Source of the DNA: JAWCNN01 sp038848005
GTDB taxonomy: Archaea; Thermoproteota; Bathyarchaeia; Bathyarchaeales; Bathycorpusculaceae
Assembly: GCA_038848005.1 (NCBI GenBank)
Contig: JAWCNZ010000003.1
Location: 1 to 64,000, forward strand
DNA: 64,000 nucleotides
Reading direction: 5' to 3'
The position numbers were made by a program, and so were the translations under genes. Under the pieces are notes generated by a model that saw only the letters and a program-made list of their open reading frames with translations, had not been told where the DNA came from and searched no databases. Positions within the stretch are counted from its first letter, which is position 1, and each line of letters opens with the position of its first letter. This document shows positions 9,113 through 17,743 of this stretch, piece after piece.

Positions 9113-10091
9113 GTGGTTTAACATGCTTTTTATCTGTTGTGCTTAAACGCATCCACCTTTCAAACTCGCTTGACGGCGGAACTTCGCTGTAGAGCCTCCG
9201 CCTTGCAGCCTCCAAAAAGGCGTTTTCAAACCCCAAAAACTCGGCGGCAGTCAAAACTCTACAGCCAACCTTATTTGCCTTTTCAAAAATTTTTTTCGCC
9301 TTTTCACGCCAGTTCTCATCCCTTAAAATGTGATGCTCCAAAATAATCATAGGCGATGCTTCTACAACCCGCTCCAAACCCCTCAATCCATCTTGGATTT
9401 GTTCCTCGTTAACTTTAAACCCAGCCAAATAAAGCGGTGGTCCGCCAACCATTGTTAACTGGGGCTTTTCAGCGGCGATTATGTCCAGCGTTTGCTTTGA
9501 CATTGGTCCTTGGATGTCTGGAGCAAACATGAACCTTTCGCCTTCATACTCAATTGTTGCTATCAAAACCCAACCCAAAGCTGAATCTTCTGGTCCGTGT
9601 GGAACAGGCTTTGAAAACCTAATTTTCGTGGCTTTTCCGAAAGTGAAGGTTTTTCCATCTGCAACCTCAAGCTTTCCAGCGTATTTACCGCTTGTTTTTT
9701 GAAAAATCCATCCTCTACGCCTCTGACTAAAATTGATGTTTTCCTTAGGATTTTTCATCAAAACAGTCTTGCCTATATAAATTTGTTTGGCTGTTTCGTC
9801 TTTGGCTGTCCAATTGCAAAGCCAATCTTCATAAGAAGGCGTGTGATGATCAAAATGGTAATGGCTTAAAGTTACAATTTCCGCTTTTTCCGCAGCTTCT
9901 GCAATCCGCCTACGCGCTTCAATTATAGCCTTAAACTCCAAGGGATGCGGAGGCAAACCAAAACGGTTCGGACAAAGCGAAACCCCAGCGTCCAAAAGAA
10001 TGCGCACATCTGAAGTTTTAACAAGAGTGCACATGGAACGGACGCCGAGGCTTTCAGCCGCCAAAGGCACAACACGAATACGCTTCAGCAT
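9105..10091 (-). CDS. UPF0282 metallo-beta-lactamase-fold protein
   Basis: Member of the archaeal UPF0282 family, in the metallo-beta-lactamase superfamily of hydrolases and nucleases. The metal motif is HYHFDHH, followed by an Asp ligand in FMFAPDIQGP and a histidine in ILEHHILRD. Length (about 328 residues) matches the family. TTG 10103 is the upstream in-frame alternative; ATG 10091 gives the usual N-terminus MLKRIRVVPLAAES. A TATA-like ATAAAAATTTAAC lies about 35-45 nt upstream. Substrate unknown. Confidence 0.85.
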   Translation of the reverse strand: MLKRIRVVPLAAESLGVRSMCTLVKTSDVRILLDAGVSLCPNRFGLPPHPLEFKAIIEARRRIAEAAEKAEIVTLSHYHFDHHTPSYEDWLCNWTAKDETAKQIYIGKTVLMKNPKENINFSQRRRGWIFQKTSGKYAGKLEVADGKTFTFGKATKIRFSKPVPHGPEDSALGWVLIATIEYEGERFMFAPDIQGPMSKQTLDIIAAEKPQLTMVGGPPLYLAGFKVNEEQIQDGLRGLERVVEASPMIILEHHILRDENWREKAKKIFEKANKVGCRVLTAAEFLGFENAFLEAARRRLYSEVPPSSEFERWMRLSTTDKKHVKPPI

Positions 10092-10224
10092 AACCTTCAA
10101 CACGGTAACCTTTATTTTCGGGGTTTTGTTAAATTTTTATGGCGGGCGATGACGACTCTGGCCCCGATGAACCCAAAATGATTGGGATCTTGAGTGCGAA
10201 AGAGCCTGCCACTGCTATTCTGCT

Positions 10225-10803
10225 TTATTCTTCTGGTGGTTTCTCCCAAATTTCCAGCATCGCCTTTTTAAGTTCTCTTCGTTTTCTGTGCAAGAAGCGG
10301 TATACAGTGCTGTGTTGACTTCCGTTAATCAGCATTTGGATGGCTTCTCTTGCCACTTGAACTTGCTCTGCACCTCCGATTAGGCTGACAGTATGCCCAT
10401 AAACGCACACGTTAGCGTCTGTTAACTCCTCAATGATTCTGCGGGTTTTTCCGTTCATTCCAATTATCCGCCCCTTAACACGTTTTAGGTCGGATTCCGA
10501 CTTTCCGAGAGTTGTTCGCAAATCTATAACATCCAAAACAGCTTCTTCATCACGGATTAAACGAAATGCGTATTCAGGAGAGAAGCCCCTTCCAATAGCT
10601 GTTATGACATCTTTTGCCCTAAAAAGCAGTGATGGGTCTTCAGCCTTTTCAGTTAATGTAACCGTGACACCGCCGGTTTCGCTTTCTATTTGAAGCTCAA
10701 CCGAAAGCCTCTCTTCAATGTATTTTTTGGTTTTTCCTTCAACACCTATTAAGACGCCTACTCGCTCTTTTGGCACTCTAACGAACGTGCTGGGTTTCGC
10801 CAT
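10225..10803 (-). CDS. Two-KH-domain RNA-binding protein (Dim2/Pno1-like)
   Basis: Archaeal homologue of Dim2/Pno1, which binds the 3' end of 16S rRNA during small-subunit assembly and in archaea also contacts aIF2-alpha. Two KH domains are visible, with GxxG loops GVEGKT and GMNGKT. The C-terminal tail is basic (KRRELKKAMLE). ATG 10803 (MAKPSTFVRVPKE) is preferred over the upstream start 10845. It overlaps the end of the RIO1 gene by 26 nt; aIF1A-RIO1-KH is a conserved archaeal cluster that joins initiation and ribosome maturation. Confidence 0.9.
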   Translation of the reverse strand: MAKPSTFVRVPKERVGVLIGVEGKTKKYIEERLSVELQIESETGGVTVTLTEKAEDPSLLFRAKDVITAIGRGFSPEYAFRLIRDEEAVLDVIDLRTTLGKSESDLKRVKGRIIGMNGKTRRIIEELTDANVCVYGHTVSLIGGAEQVQVAREAIQMLINGSQHSTVYRFLHRKRRELKKAMLEIWEKPPEE

Positions 10804-11587
10804 TTCCAGTAACCATCCTATAACATTCTTCAAGAGGAAAAACATTAACGCCTAATCTGCTGAAAAACGCGTTTAAGTTTTTTAGGTCTCTTTGCAAAAG
10901 GAAATCAGCCATTGGATGCGAAAGCGGAACAGCTTGCGAAACGTCAAAAAGTACAGGCTGACCTCGCCAAATCATTATGTTGTATTCGCTTAAATCGCCG
11001 TGGACAAGCTCAGCTTTGCAGTAAAGCCTTTTTAAATAACCTAAAAGCGTTTTGTAAGTTTTTTCGGGATTTTTTGGCGGTTGCTCCTTCATCGACGGGG
11101 CGCTTACGCCGTTTTTCCCTATAAATTCCATTATTAACACGTTGTTTTTAACGGCTATGGGTTTTGGCACATGCACTTTGGCGGCTGATGCCAACTCCAA
11201 ATTTTTAAATTCTTTTTGAGCCCATGCAAAAATCAATGAGCGAGTGTCACGTTTTACGCCTTTAAACCTCGGGTCGCCTTCTATGTATTTGAGCATGCCC
11301 TTGCGGAACTCTGCGGAAACAGTTAAGTAAATTTTTATGGCTAACTCGTTTCCCTGCTTGTCCTTTCCCCAGTAAACCCTCGCTTCTTTTCCAGCTTTGA
11401 CGACGCCGTGAATCTCGTCTATTACGCCCTTGTTTAGAAAGTCGTAGATTACCATAAGCGTTGAACGGTCAAAAACTTCTTCTAGGGCTTCGTATTCTTC
11501 GCTTCGTTTTTCCTTCATTAACTGTTCAACTTCGTATTCCCTTTCCTTTTCATGAAGTTTTTTCTCGATAACCCGCCGATATGCCAA
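10778..11587 (-). CDS. rio1: RIO1-family atypical serine kinase
   Basis: Kinase/ATPase of late small-subunit maturation. Motifs: phosphate loop VVKAGKEARVYWG, catalytic lysine in LAIKIYL, catalytic loop HGDLSEYNIM, and metal-binding LFDVSQA. From TTG 11587 the protein is 269 residues, in the range of archaeal Rio1. The frame runs open to 11737 but that part overlaps aIF1A in another frame. GGTGG stands 8 nt before the TTG. The gene follows aIF1A by 17 nt and overlaps the KH gene, so the three are one operon. Confidence 0.9.
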   Translation of the reverse strand: MAYRRVIEKKLHEKEREYEVEQLMKEKRSEEYEALEEVFDRSTLMVIYDFLNKGVIDEIHGVVKAGKEARVYWGKDKQGNELAIKIYLTVSAEFRKGMLKYIEGDPRFKGVKRDTRSLIFAWAQKEFKNLELASAAKVHVPKPIAVKNNVLIMEFIGKNGVSAPSMKEQPPKNPEKTYKTLLGYLKRLYCKAELVHGDLSEYNIMIWRGQPVLFDVSQAVPLSHPMADFLLQRDLKNLNAFFSRLGVNVFPLEECYRMVTGNGETQHVR

Positions 11588-11604
11588 TTGCCTTCCACCA
11601 TAAA

Positions 11605-11910
11605 TTAAATTGTCAAATAACCTTTTTTGCGGAGCAGGTCCGCTTGGGCTTTTGTGTAACGCCAAATTAAGTCGCCACGTTTGTCGGATTGGAAATCCCA
11701 TGGAGAAACCAAAACAACATCGCCTTCCCTTATCCAAACTCGACGTTTCATTTTTCCCCTAATACGGCACAGCCGTTCATTTCCATCTTGACATTTAACT
11801 AGAACACGGTCAAAACCCAAAAGTTTAACGGCTACGCCTAAAACGTCGTTCGCTGATGGATACACCATTTCGCTTAGCTCTTCCTCGCTTAATACTTTCT
11901 TCTTACCCAA
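11605..11910 (-). CDS. eif1A: Translation initiation factor aIF1A
   Basis: OB-fold initiation factor that binds the A site of the small subunit. The 101-residue protein has the S1-like core VLVKCQDGNERLCRIRGKMKR followed by VWIREGDVVLVSPWDFQ, then the C-terminal helix block KRGDLIWRYTKAQADLLRKKGYL, which is highly conserved in archaeal aIF1A. It is the first gene of the aIF1A-RIO1-KH operon. A TATA-like AT stretch is present near 11935-11950, just upstream. Confidence 0.95.
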   Translation of the reverse strand: MGKKKVLSEEELSEMVYPSANDVLGVAVKLLGFDRVLVKCQDGNERLCRIRGKMKRRVWIREGDVVLVSPWDFQSDKRGDLIWRYTKAQADLLRKKGYLTI

Positions 11911-11980
11911 ACAAGCACCTTAACATAATTTATTAAAAAGAAGTATTATAACCTTCCTTAAAAACATAATAATTTTCCAC

Positions 11981-12277
11981 TTAAAGTTTCACTATTTGGG
12001 CGTGCGGTATGCCTTCTATGTTTAGTATTGCTTCTGGGTGGACATAGCCCTTTTCAATGGCTTTGTTAACAATGTTTTTGCCTATCATGTTCACTATTGT
12101 TGAGCTTTGTATTAGGGCTATGGCTTCTTCAATGCTGACTAGCGATCCCTTGTAAAATTCTTCTTTTATGTGGAAGGTTATTTTGCCTTCATGTAGGGTT
12201 TTGCCGAGAATTTCAGCGTCGCATATAGCCAACAACGTGTTGTTGCCGATTTTTCTGATGTTGACGTAAACTTCCAA
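11981..12277 (-). CDS. DUF424 family protein
   Basis: Small archaeal protein of the DUF424 family, of unknown biochemical role. It usually sits beside aIF2-beta, as it does here. Start TTG 12277 is chosen because GAGAGG stands 6 nt before it and the frame upstream overlaps aIF2-beta; this gives 98 residues. Visible family blocks are YVNIRK near the start, AICDAEILGKTLHEG, and the C-terminal HPEAILNIEGIPHAQIV. The gap to the aIF2-beta stop is 13 nt, so they are co-transcribed. Confidence 0.8.
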   Translation of the reverse strand: MEVYVNIRKIGNNTLLAICDAEILGKTLHEGKITFHIKEEFYKGSLVSIEEAIALIQSSTIVNMIGKNIVNKAIEKGYVHPEAILNIEGIPHAQIVKL

Positions 12278-12290
12278 TTTCAGCCTCTCG

Positions 12291-12701
12291 TTATAGTGGT
12301 TGTATAGAGGATTTTGCTCCACAAGCCTCGCATATTAAAAAGGATAGGCGTTTTTCCTTTACAATGTCTGTGTCTGGACGTTTACAAACTGGACAAACCA
12401 CAAAGCTTTCCATATACCGTTGAATAAGCCTTTCAAACGTTTCCTGCGAAAATTTCCCCTTGAAAATGGCTCTTGACTCCTGCAGAGTTGCAGCCGTAGC
12501 GGTTTCACGTGTCAAAAACTTCAGTAAATGTTGGGGGTCACGTCCCAAAGCGTCGGCTATTTCTTTAAAATTGTAGATTATTGTGCGCATTCCAATAACT
12601 GAAAGATTTATTTTCGGGAGTTGTAGGCGTTCCCGTTTTAATGAAACCTCTGGTATTTGAGCGTAAGCCCTTTTCAGCAGTTCTTCATAGTTATAATTCA
12701 T
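12291..12701 (-). CDS. eif2b: Translation initiation factor aIF2 subunit beta
   Basis: Beta subunit of aIF2, which brings initiator tRNA to the ribosome. The 136-residue protein has an N-terminal helix (for gamma contact), the alpha-beta core with the GRDPQHLLKFLTRE block, and a C-terminal C4 zinc ribbon with CPVCKRPDT and CEACGAKS. Length equals the archaeal norm. It is transcribed with the DUF424 gene. Confidence 0.95.
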   Translation of the reverse strand: MNYNYEELLKRAYAQIPEVSLKRERLQLPKINLSVIGMRTIIYNFKEIADALGRDPQHLLKFLTRETATAATLQESRAIFKGKFSQETFERLIQRYMESFVVCPVCKRPDTDIVKEKRLSFLICEACGAKSSIQPL

Positions 12702-12825
12702 TACCGTTTACTCCAAAAATAAATGGAAAATTAATCCTATTAAATCTTGTTGACCGAAATAATGCGAAGTTTGAAATATCGGTTAAATTATGTGCAAGGC
12801 TATAGGGAAATTAGGAGAAAGGAGA

Positions 12826-13974
12826 ATGGCTAAAATAAAATATTCCTGCGCGATGATTTCAGTCTGCCTAACACTGGTTTTACAGTTGGCTTCTGCAGCG
12901 TTTGCTTGCACTCCAACAACGGCTAAATTAGACGTTGAAGCGGATGTCGGTTCAATACATTTTAGAGGCGAAATCGCCGAATTCTACATTTTAGTGTCTT
13001 ATTTTGGCAAGCCTATCGACGCGGAAATCAACGCCACATTGTATTATAACGGCACTTTATTTGCAGACCTCAGCACCTCCGTGCAATATGTTGCTTCAGG
13101 ACTATATCTAATACGTTACGCCATACCCCTAGAAGCGTCTGAAGGGGCTTATGCGCTTGTTGTTAATGCAAGCAAATGTGGGTTTAAGGGTGTAACCCTC
13201 AAAAGTTTCCTTTTAAGCCAAACATTAACGAAATGGAACGCTTGGATAATTGACATAGACGGAAAACTTGCGACAATAGAAACAGACATTGGAACAATCA
13301 AAACGTCTTTGGAAAACATTAATGCAAGTTTAGTTGAAATAAATGGGAGAACCGCCACCATCCAAACCGATTTGGGAATAATCCAAACTGATGTAAACAA
13401 CATTGGGCTGAAGTTAACCAACATCGAAGGAAACTTGACAACGCTAAGTTCAGCTTTCGGCGTCCTTAACGGAACAATAATTTCAATTCAGAAAGACATT
13501 GCGACAATCAAAACGGACATTGGCGTTGTAAAGGCGGACATAAGTAACATTAACGCAACTTTGCAAGGCATCAATGCCACATTAATAACCATTCTAACAA
13601 GCATAGGCAAAATCCAAATAGGCTTAAGCCAAGTTAACGCTACGCTAACAGCGCTGAACGGAACAGTGGCAACCATACAAACCAGCATCGGCACGTTGCA
13701 AACAAACATTGAAAACATAGGGCTAAACATTACCAGCATTAAAGGCGACATAGCTTACATCACCACAACATTAGGCGACATCCAAGGAACATTAATTTCC
13801 ATTGAAAACGACATTGCCAAAATCAAAACAGACTTGGGCAACGTTACAGTTTCGTTACCTCAAACTCAAAAGGCAACCGCGTGGGAAGGCCCAGTTGCAG
13901 CGGCTTTTGCCGGCGTTGCAGCTTCAGCTTCAGTGGCGTCAACCGCTTTGCTTCTCAAGAAAAGGCGCAAGTAA
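12826..13974 (+). CDS. Secreted membrane-anchored coiled-coil protein
   Basis: Not a recognised family. From ATG 12826 (GGAG 2 nt upstream, 4 nt after a GAAAGGAG run) the protein has 382 residues: signal peptide 1-27, a beta-rich Ig-like domain to about residue 125, then about 200 residues of regular heptad-like repeats of the type IxTDIGxIxxxLxxINxxL, and a C-terminal membrane helix rich in Ala followed by KKRRK. The repeats are rich in Asn-x-Thr/Ser sequons. This predicts a long stalk projecting from the cell surface with a small N-terminal head, anchored at the C-terminus. Similar stalk proteins in archaea are not characterised. It stands alone. Confidence 0.7.
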   Translation: MAKIKYSCAMISVCLTLVLQLASAAFACTPTTAKLDVEADVGSIHFRGEIAEFYILVSYFGKPIDAEINATLYYNGTLFADLSTSVQYVASGLYLIRYAIPLEASEGAYALVVNASKCGFKGVTLKSFLLSQTLTKWNAWIIDIDGKLATIETDIGTIKTSLENINASLVEINGRTATIQTDLGIIQTDVNNIGLKLTNIEGNLTTLSSAFGVLNGTIISIQKDIATIKTDIGVVKADISNINATLQGINATLITILTSIGKIQIGLSQVNATLTALNGTVATIQTSIGTLQTNIENIGLNITSIKGDIAYITTTLGDIQGTLISIENDIAKIKTDLGNVTVSLPQTQKATAWEGPVAAAFAGVAASASVASTALLLKKRRK

Positions 13975-14037
13975 CCACCTTTCTTATAAACTTTAAAGCG
14001 TTATTTACTGCTGAAAATAAGTGCAGAGGAACAGCGG

Positions 14038-14550
14038 ATGGGTTACATTTATCTTTACACTGGAACTGGCGCGGGAAAAACCGCTAACGCCTTGGGTTTG
14101 GCGCTTCGTTCTGTTGGGCATAAACGCAAAGTGGTTATAATCCAGTTTTTAAAGTGGTGGAAAAACACTGGCGAATATAAAATTAGGCGGATGCTTGCGC
14201 CTTACTATGAAATTTACCAGTTTGGACGGAAAGGATGGCATGGACTGGGCAATTTAGGCGAGGAAGACAAAAAAATGGCGCGTAAAGCCCTAAAATTCGC
14301 TGAAAAAATTGTTAGAGAGAAAAAGCCGCATTTGCTTGTTTTGGACGAGGTTAATTTGGCATTGCACTGCAAACTTTTAGACGTGAAAGAAGTTTTGGAA
14401 TTGCTAAACAAAATTCCGAAGAGGACTGATGTGGTTTTGACTGGAAGATATGCCCCGAAAGAGCTTATTGACCGAGCGGAATTCGTAAATGAGATAATAG
14501 ACGTTAAACACCCAGAAGAAACTGTAACAACAAAGGGTATACAATACTAA
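14038..14550 (+). CDS. cobA: Cob(I)alamin adenosyltransferase, CobA/BtuR type
   Basis: Transfers adenosyl from ATP to cob(I)alamin to make coenzyme B12. The P-loop GTGAGKTANA starts at residue 9; the reversed-strand RecA-like fold is shown by VVIIQFLKWW and HLLVLDEVNLAL. The C-terminus has the family block HPEETVTTKGIQY. At 170 residues it is full length. The start ATG 14038 is 9 nt after GAGGAA. The window has no other B12 gene, and its partner methionine synthase (38176) is the B12-independent type. Confidence 0.9.
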   Translation: MGYIYLYTGTGAGKTANALGLALRSVGHKRKVVIIQFLKWWKNTGEYKIRRMLAPYYEIYQFGRKGWHGLGNLGEEDKKMARKALKFAEKIVREKKPHLLVLDEVNLALHCKLLDVKEVLELLNKIPKRTDVVLTGRYAPKELIDRAEFVNEIIDVKHPEETVTTKGIQY

Positions 14551-14602
14551 TGGTTTATATGGCGCTTTCGCCTATTTTCATTGAAAAGGCGGATGTGCAA
14601 GT

Positions 14603-14890
14603 TTGACGGAGTTAGAGGAGAAGGTGCGTGAGGCTGTCGGCAAAGTTGTTGATCCAGAAACGGGTTTAAGTTTTGCTGAAATGCAAATGATTAAATCCGT
14701 TAAAGAGGAGACGTCAGGCGTAGTTAAAGTTGAGTTTATTCCTTCAAGTCCCTTCTGTCCAATAGCTTTTAAGCTTGCAAGAGACGTTAAAGGCGCTGCC
14801 ATGAAAGTTGCTGGTGTTAAGAAAGCTTTGGTTTACTGTCGTGGACACGTGATGGAACAACAAATCAACGAGATGGTGAACAAAGAATAG
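14603..14890 (+). CDS. MIP18/DUF59 family protein
   Basis: Small protein (95 residues) of the MIP18/SufT family that helps deliver Fe-S clusters. Seen: VVDPETGLSFAEMQMIK, the single conserved cysteine in SSPFCPIAF, and a mixed alpha-beta pattern. A second cysteine occurs at YCRGH. Start TTG 14603 follows a GGCGG-like stretch; no in-frame ATG gives the family N-terminus. It lies 52 nt downstream of cobA, on the same strand. Confidence 0.8.
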   Translation: MTELEEKVREAVGKVVDPETGLSFAEMQMIKSVKEETSGVVKVEFIPSSPFCPIAFKLARDVKGAAMKVAGVKKALVYCRGHVMEQQINEMVNKE

Positions 14891-14997
14891 GCTGTTGCTT
14901 CGAAAATTCTTCGTTTCGGTTTTCGGCGTTACGGCGCAAAAAAGTTATATTGTTACTGTTGAAAGGTTAGGTTATTATTACAAGCGGAGAAAAGCGA

Positions 14998-16623
14998 ATG
15001 GTTAAGTATGTTTTTGTCACTGGCGGCGTGTTAAGTTCTGTTGGTAAGGGAATTGTAACATCCTCTATTGGGAAGATGCTTCAAGCCAGAGGGTTAAAGG
15101 TTACAGCCATAAAAATTGACCCTTACGTGAACGTGGACGCTGGGACAATGAATCCCTACATGCACGGCGAAGTTTACGTGACAGACGACGGAGGCGAAAC
15201 AGACCTTGACTTGGGCTGGTACGAGCGTTTTTTGGATTTAAACTTGCAAAAAGAAAACAACATTACAACTGGTTTGGTTTATAGGGCGGTTATCGAGAAG
15301 GAACGCCGAGGCGATTTTCTGGGCAGATGCGTGCAAATAGTGCCCCACGTCACAAACGAAATTAAAAGTCGCATTCGCCAAGTTGCAAAAAGCTCCAACG
15401 TTGACGTAGCCCTAACAGAAGTTGGCGGAACAGTCGGCGACATTGAAGGCTTACCCTTTTTAGAGGCTATCCGCCAAATGCGTTTAGAAGAAGGCTTCGA
15501 AAACACTTTGTATGTGCATGTCGCCCTAGTCCCAATATTAGACGTTACAAAAGAAATGAAAACCAAACCGTTACAGCACAGCGTTAACGAGCTTAGGCGC
15601 ATAGGCATCCAACCAGACATAATAGTGGCGAGATGCCCAAAAATGATAGACTCAGAAACTCTAAGAAAAATAGCCCTTTTCGGAACAATTCCAGAAAATG
15701 CAGTTTTCTGCTCCTACAACGTTGAAACAATTTATCAAGTTCCACTTATACTGGATGAGCAGGGAATGGGCGATTTTATATGCCGAAGACTCGGCTTTTC
15801 AGACAGAAAACCAGAATTTAAAGAATGGCAAAGTTTTGTTGACGCCTTGCTTAATCCACAATACGAAGTGAAAATCGCTTTAGTAGGCAAATATGCGGGT
15901 TTAGCCGACAGCTACGTAAGCATGAACGAAGCTTTAAGGCACGGCGGAGCCGCCTGCAAAACCAAAGTTAAAATAACGTATATAGAAGCTGAAGAATTCG
16001 AGGAAAACCCACAAAAAATTGAAATCCTCAAAGGTTTTGACGGAGTTTTTGTGCCCTACGGCTTCGGTTCAAGAGGCACAGAAGGAAAAATTAGGGCTAT
16101 ACAATTCGCAAGAGAAAACAACATCCCGTTTTTGGGCATATGCTACGGCTTCCAACTTGCCGTAATCGAATTTGCACGTAACGTCTGCGGCTTAAAAGAG
16201 GCAAACAGCACAGAAATAAACCCGAACACGCCCTATCCAGTAATTGACTTAATGCCAGAACAGCGAGGCATTGAAATTAAAGGGGCAACAATGCGCCTAG
16301 GCGCCCACAAAATAATAATAAAGCCAGACACAATGGCTTACACGCTTTATAACAGTGAGGAAATCTATGAGCGCCACCGCCACAGGTTCGAAGTTAACCT
16401 TGACTATTTAGAAAAACTTGAAAAAAATGGGTTGGTGTTTTCTGGAAAAAGCGCTGACAGCCGAAGAATGGAAATTTTAGAATTGCCAAACCACTATTTC
16501 TTTTTCGCCTCGCAGTTCCACGGAGAATTCAAAAGCCGCCCGGGAAAACCAGACCCAGAATATTACGGCTTCGTAAAGGCATGCCTAGATAGAAAATTGG
16601 GAAAGGACAAATCAGAATTTTAA
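14998..16623 (+). CDS. pyrG: CTP synthase
   Basis: Makes CTP from UTP with glutamine as nitrogen donor. The 541-residue protein has the amidoligase domain (1-270; P-loop-like VLSSVGKGIVTSSIG at 11-25, and the DPYVNVDAGTMNP substrate block) and the class I glutaminase domain with nucleophile Cys in FLGICYGFQ and the His-Glu partners in the C-terminal FHGEFKSRP. All active-site residues are present. Start ATG 14998 has GGAGA 9 nt upstream, and a TATA-like TTATATTG lies about 50 nt upstream. Confidence 0.97.
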   Translation: MVKYVFVTGGVLSSVGKGIVTSSIGKMLQARGLKVTAIKIDPYVNVDAGTMNPYMHGEVYVTDDGGETDLDLGWYERFLDLNLQKENNITTGLVYRAVIEKERRGDFLGRCVQIVPHVTNEIKSRIRQVAKSSNVDVALTEVGGTVGDIEGLPFLEAIRQMRLEEGFENTLYVHVALVPILDVTKEMKTKPLQHSVNELRRIGIQPDIIVARCPKMIDSETLRKIALFGTIPENAVFCSYNVETIYQVPLILDEQGMGDFICRRLGFSDRKPEFKEWQSFVDALLNPQYEVKIALVGKYAGLADSYVSMNEALRHGGAACKTKVKITYIEAEEFEENPQKIEILKGFDGVFVPYGFGSRGTEGKIRAIQFARENNIPFLGICYGFQLAVIEFARNVCGLKEANSTEINPNTPYPVIDLMPEQRGIEIKGATMRLGAHKIIIKPDTMAYTLYNSEEIYERHRHRFEVNLDYLEKLEKNGLVFSGKSADSRRMEILELPNHYFFFASQFHGEFKSRPGKPDPEYYGFVKACLDRKLGKDKSEF

Positions 16624-16647
16624 TAAAGCGCAAAAGCCAGTTGGACT

Positions 16648-16669
16648 GCTTCCTTTTAGCATTGGAAGC
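16648..16669. terminator. Hairpin between convergent pyrG and CBS genes
   Basis: GCTTCC (16648-16653) pairs with GGAAGC (16664-16669) across a 10-nt loop that contains TTTT. Its position between two convergent stops suggests a shared terminator, but archaeal termination usually depends on T-runs, so this is weak. Confidence 0.3.
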
Positions 16670-16710
16670 CCACATTAATCATAACTTTCATGCTTTTAGA
16701 TTTTCAAGTT

Positions 16711-17142
16711 TTAGTATTGGCGGTGGTGTGGTCTTGTAAGCTCTTCCAAAATTGAAAGCATAGTTGGCACTTTTGTTACGATGTCTGTGAGGGTTATTAT
16801 GCCCACAAGCCTTTCATTATCAATTACTGGAAGTTTCTTAACTCGTTTTTTCGCCATGAGTTTAGCCGCTTCTTCAACGGTGGATGTTTCGTTTATAGTT
16901 GTGACTGGACTTGTCATGATTTGCCTTGCTGTTAGGGTTTCTGGTGCAAGGCATGGTTCAACCAGTCGCCGTAGGATGTCGCGTTCTGTTATTATGCCTA
17001 CTGGTCTTTCGCCTTGCACGACTATTATTGAGCCTATGTCGAATTTGTTCATTGTGGCAACCACTTCCTTAACGGTTGTGTCTGGACGGACAACCCGCAC
17101 CTCTTTTGACATGACGTCTCTAACAAGGATTAAACCCGCCAT
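16711..17142 (-). CDS. Two-CBS-domain protein
   Basis: Stand-alone pair of CBS domains (about 1-62 and 72-140 of 143 residues), a module that binds adenine nucleotides and regulates partner enzymes. Each half has the pattern IxxxDxxVKExxxxMxxxxIGxIxVxxxxxPVGIITERDIL, matched by TTVKEVVATM...ERPVGIITERDIL and STVEEAAKLM...ERLVGIITLTDIV. No effector domain is attached, so the partner is unknown. Cytoplasmic. It is single-gene, between pyrG (convergent) and a divergent metallopeptidase-like gene. Confidence 0.88.
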   Translation of the reverse strand: MAGLILVRDVMSKEVRVVRPDTTVKEVVATMNKFDIGSIIVVQGERPVGIITERDILRRLVEPCLAPETLTARQIMTSPVTTINETSTVEEAAKLMAKKRVKKLPVIDNERLVGIITLTDIVTKVPTMLSILEELTRPHHRQY

Positions 17143-17217
17143 CTTGCTTTTGCCTCCGAAATTGTTTCAAACACGGTGTTCTTTATCTTTTTGGTTTTTA
17201 AAGATTTAAGCTTCACA

Positions 17218-17229
17218 TTTTATATAAAA
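17218..17229 (+). promoter_or_regulatory. TATA-box promoter of the HEYLH protein
   Basis: TTTATATAAAAG lies about 25-30 nt upstream of ATG 17250, the spacing expected when transcription starts at or next to the start codon. It supports a leaderless mRNA and the choice of ATG 17250. Confidence 0.55.
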
Positions 17230-17249
17230 GATTGTTGGGAACGCTATTA

Positions 17250-17738
17250 ATGAGTGAGGACTACCGTAGCCGTTTAGAGAACGCAAAAAGTTACGGTGAA
17301 ATCTGGGAAATCGTTAAGGACAGCGTTGCATTTGTTTTGCAGAGACGGAGAAGCGGAATGATGCTTTTTCTGGATGATTTGCCTCTTCAACTCGGCGCTT
17401 ACCACCCACTTGGAACAAACAATATAGTCCTAAACAGACGCCTAATCCAAATAGTAGAAGCCACCATTAAAGCCAAAAATGTTGTTAATGCATTAATCTA
17501 CAATTTGCTTTTACATGAGTATTTGCATTCTCTTGGCGAGTTTTCAGAGTTTAACGTTAGACTGTTGGTTTATGAAATTGCAAAGAAATGTTTCGGCGAA
17601 AATCATATCGCCACTCTAATTGCAAAGAAAAGTCCATGGGCTTTGCTGAGGGGAATCCCATTAAGAGACGTTGACGCTCCAAAACGGGTCATAGAAATCG
17701 TGAAAGATTTTGAAAAAGCAGACAAATACATAGTTTAA
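17250..17738 (+). CDS. Putative zinc-binding protein with HEYLH motif
   Basis: Not assigned to a named family. The 162-residue protein contains HEYLHSLGEFSEFN in its middle; HExxH is the zinc signature of metallopeptidases, and a following acidic residue could be the third ligand. Residues before it (GAYHPLGTNNIVLNRRLI) look like a beta-hairpin typical of small archaeal HExxH proteins. ATG 17250 is preferred over the upstream TTG starts because of the TATA box at 17218-17229. It converges with the HD pseudogene, whose stop is 6 nt away. Protease activity is inferred from the motif only. Confidence 0.6.
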   Translation: MSEDYRSRLENAKSYGEIWEIVKDSVAFVLQRRRSGMMLFLDDLPLQLGAYHPLGTNNIVLNRRLIQIVEATIKAKNVVNALIYNLLLHEYLHSLGEFSEFNVRLLVYEIAKKCFGENHIATLIAKKSPWALLRGIPLRDVDAPKRVIEIVKDFEKADKYIV

Positions 17739-17743
17739 CGCAA

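Noticed and set aside
10141..10210. Possible C/D-box or structured RNA between UPF0282 and the KH gene
   Set aside because: GCGATGA resembles box C and GGCGGGC pairs with GCCTGCC at the far end, but there is no CTGA box D (only CTTGA) and no clear C'/D' pair; the stems are too weak for a call.
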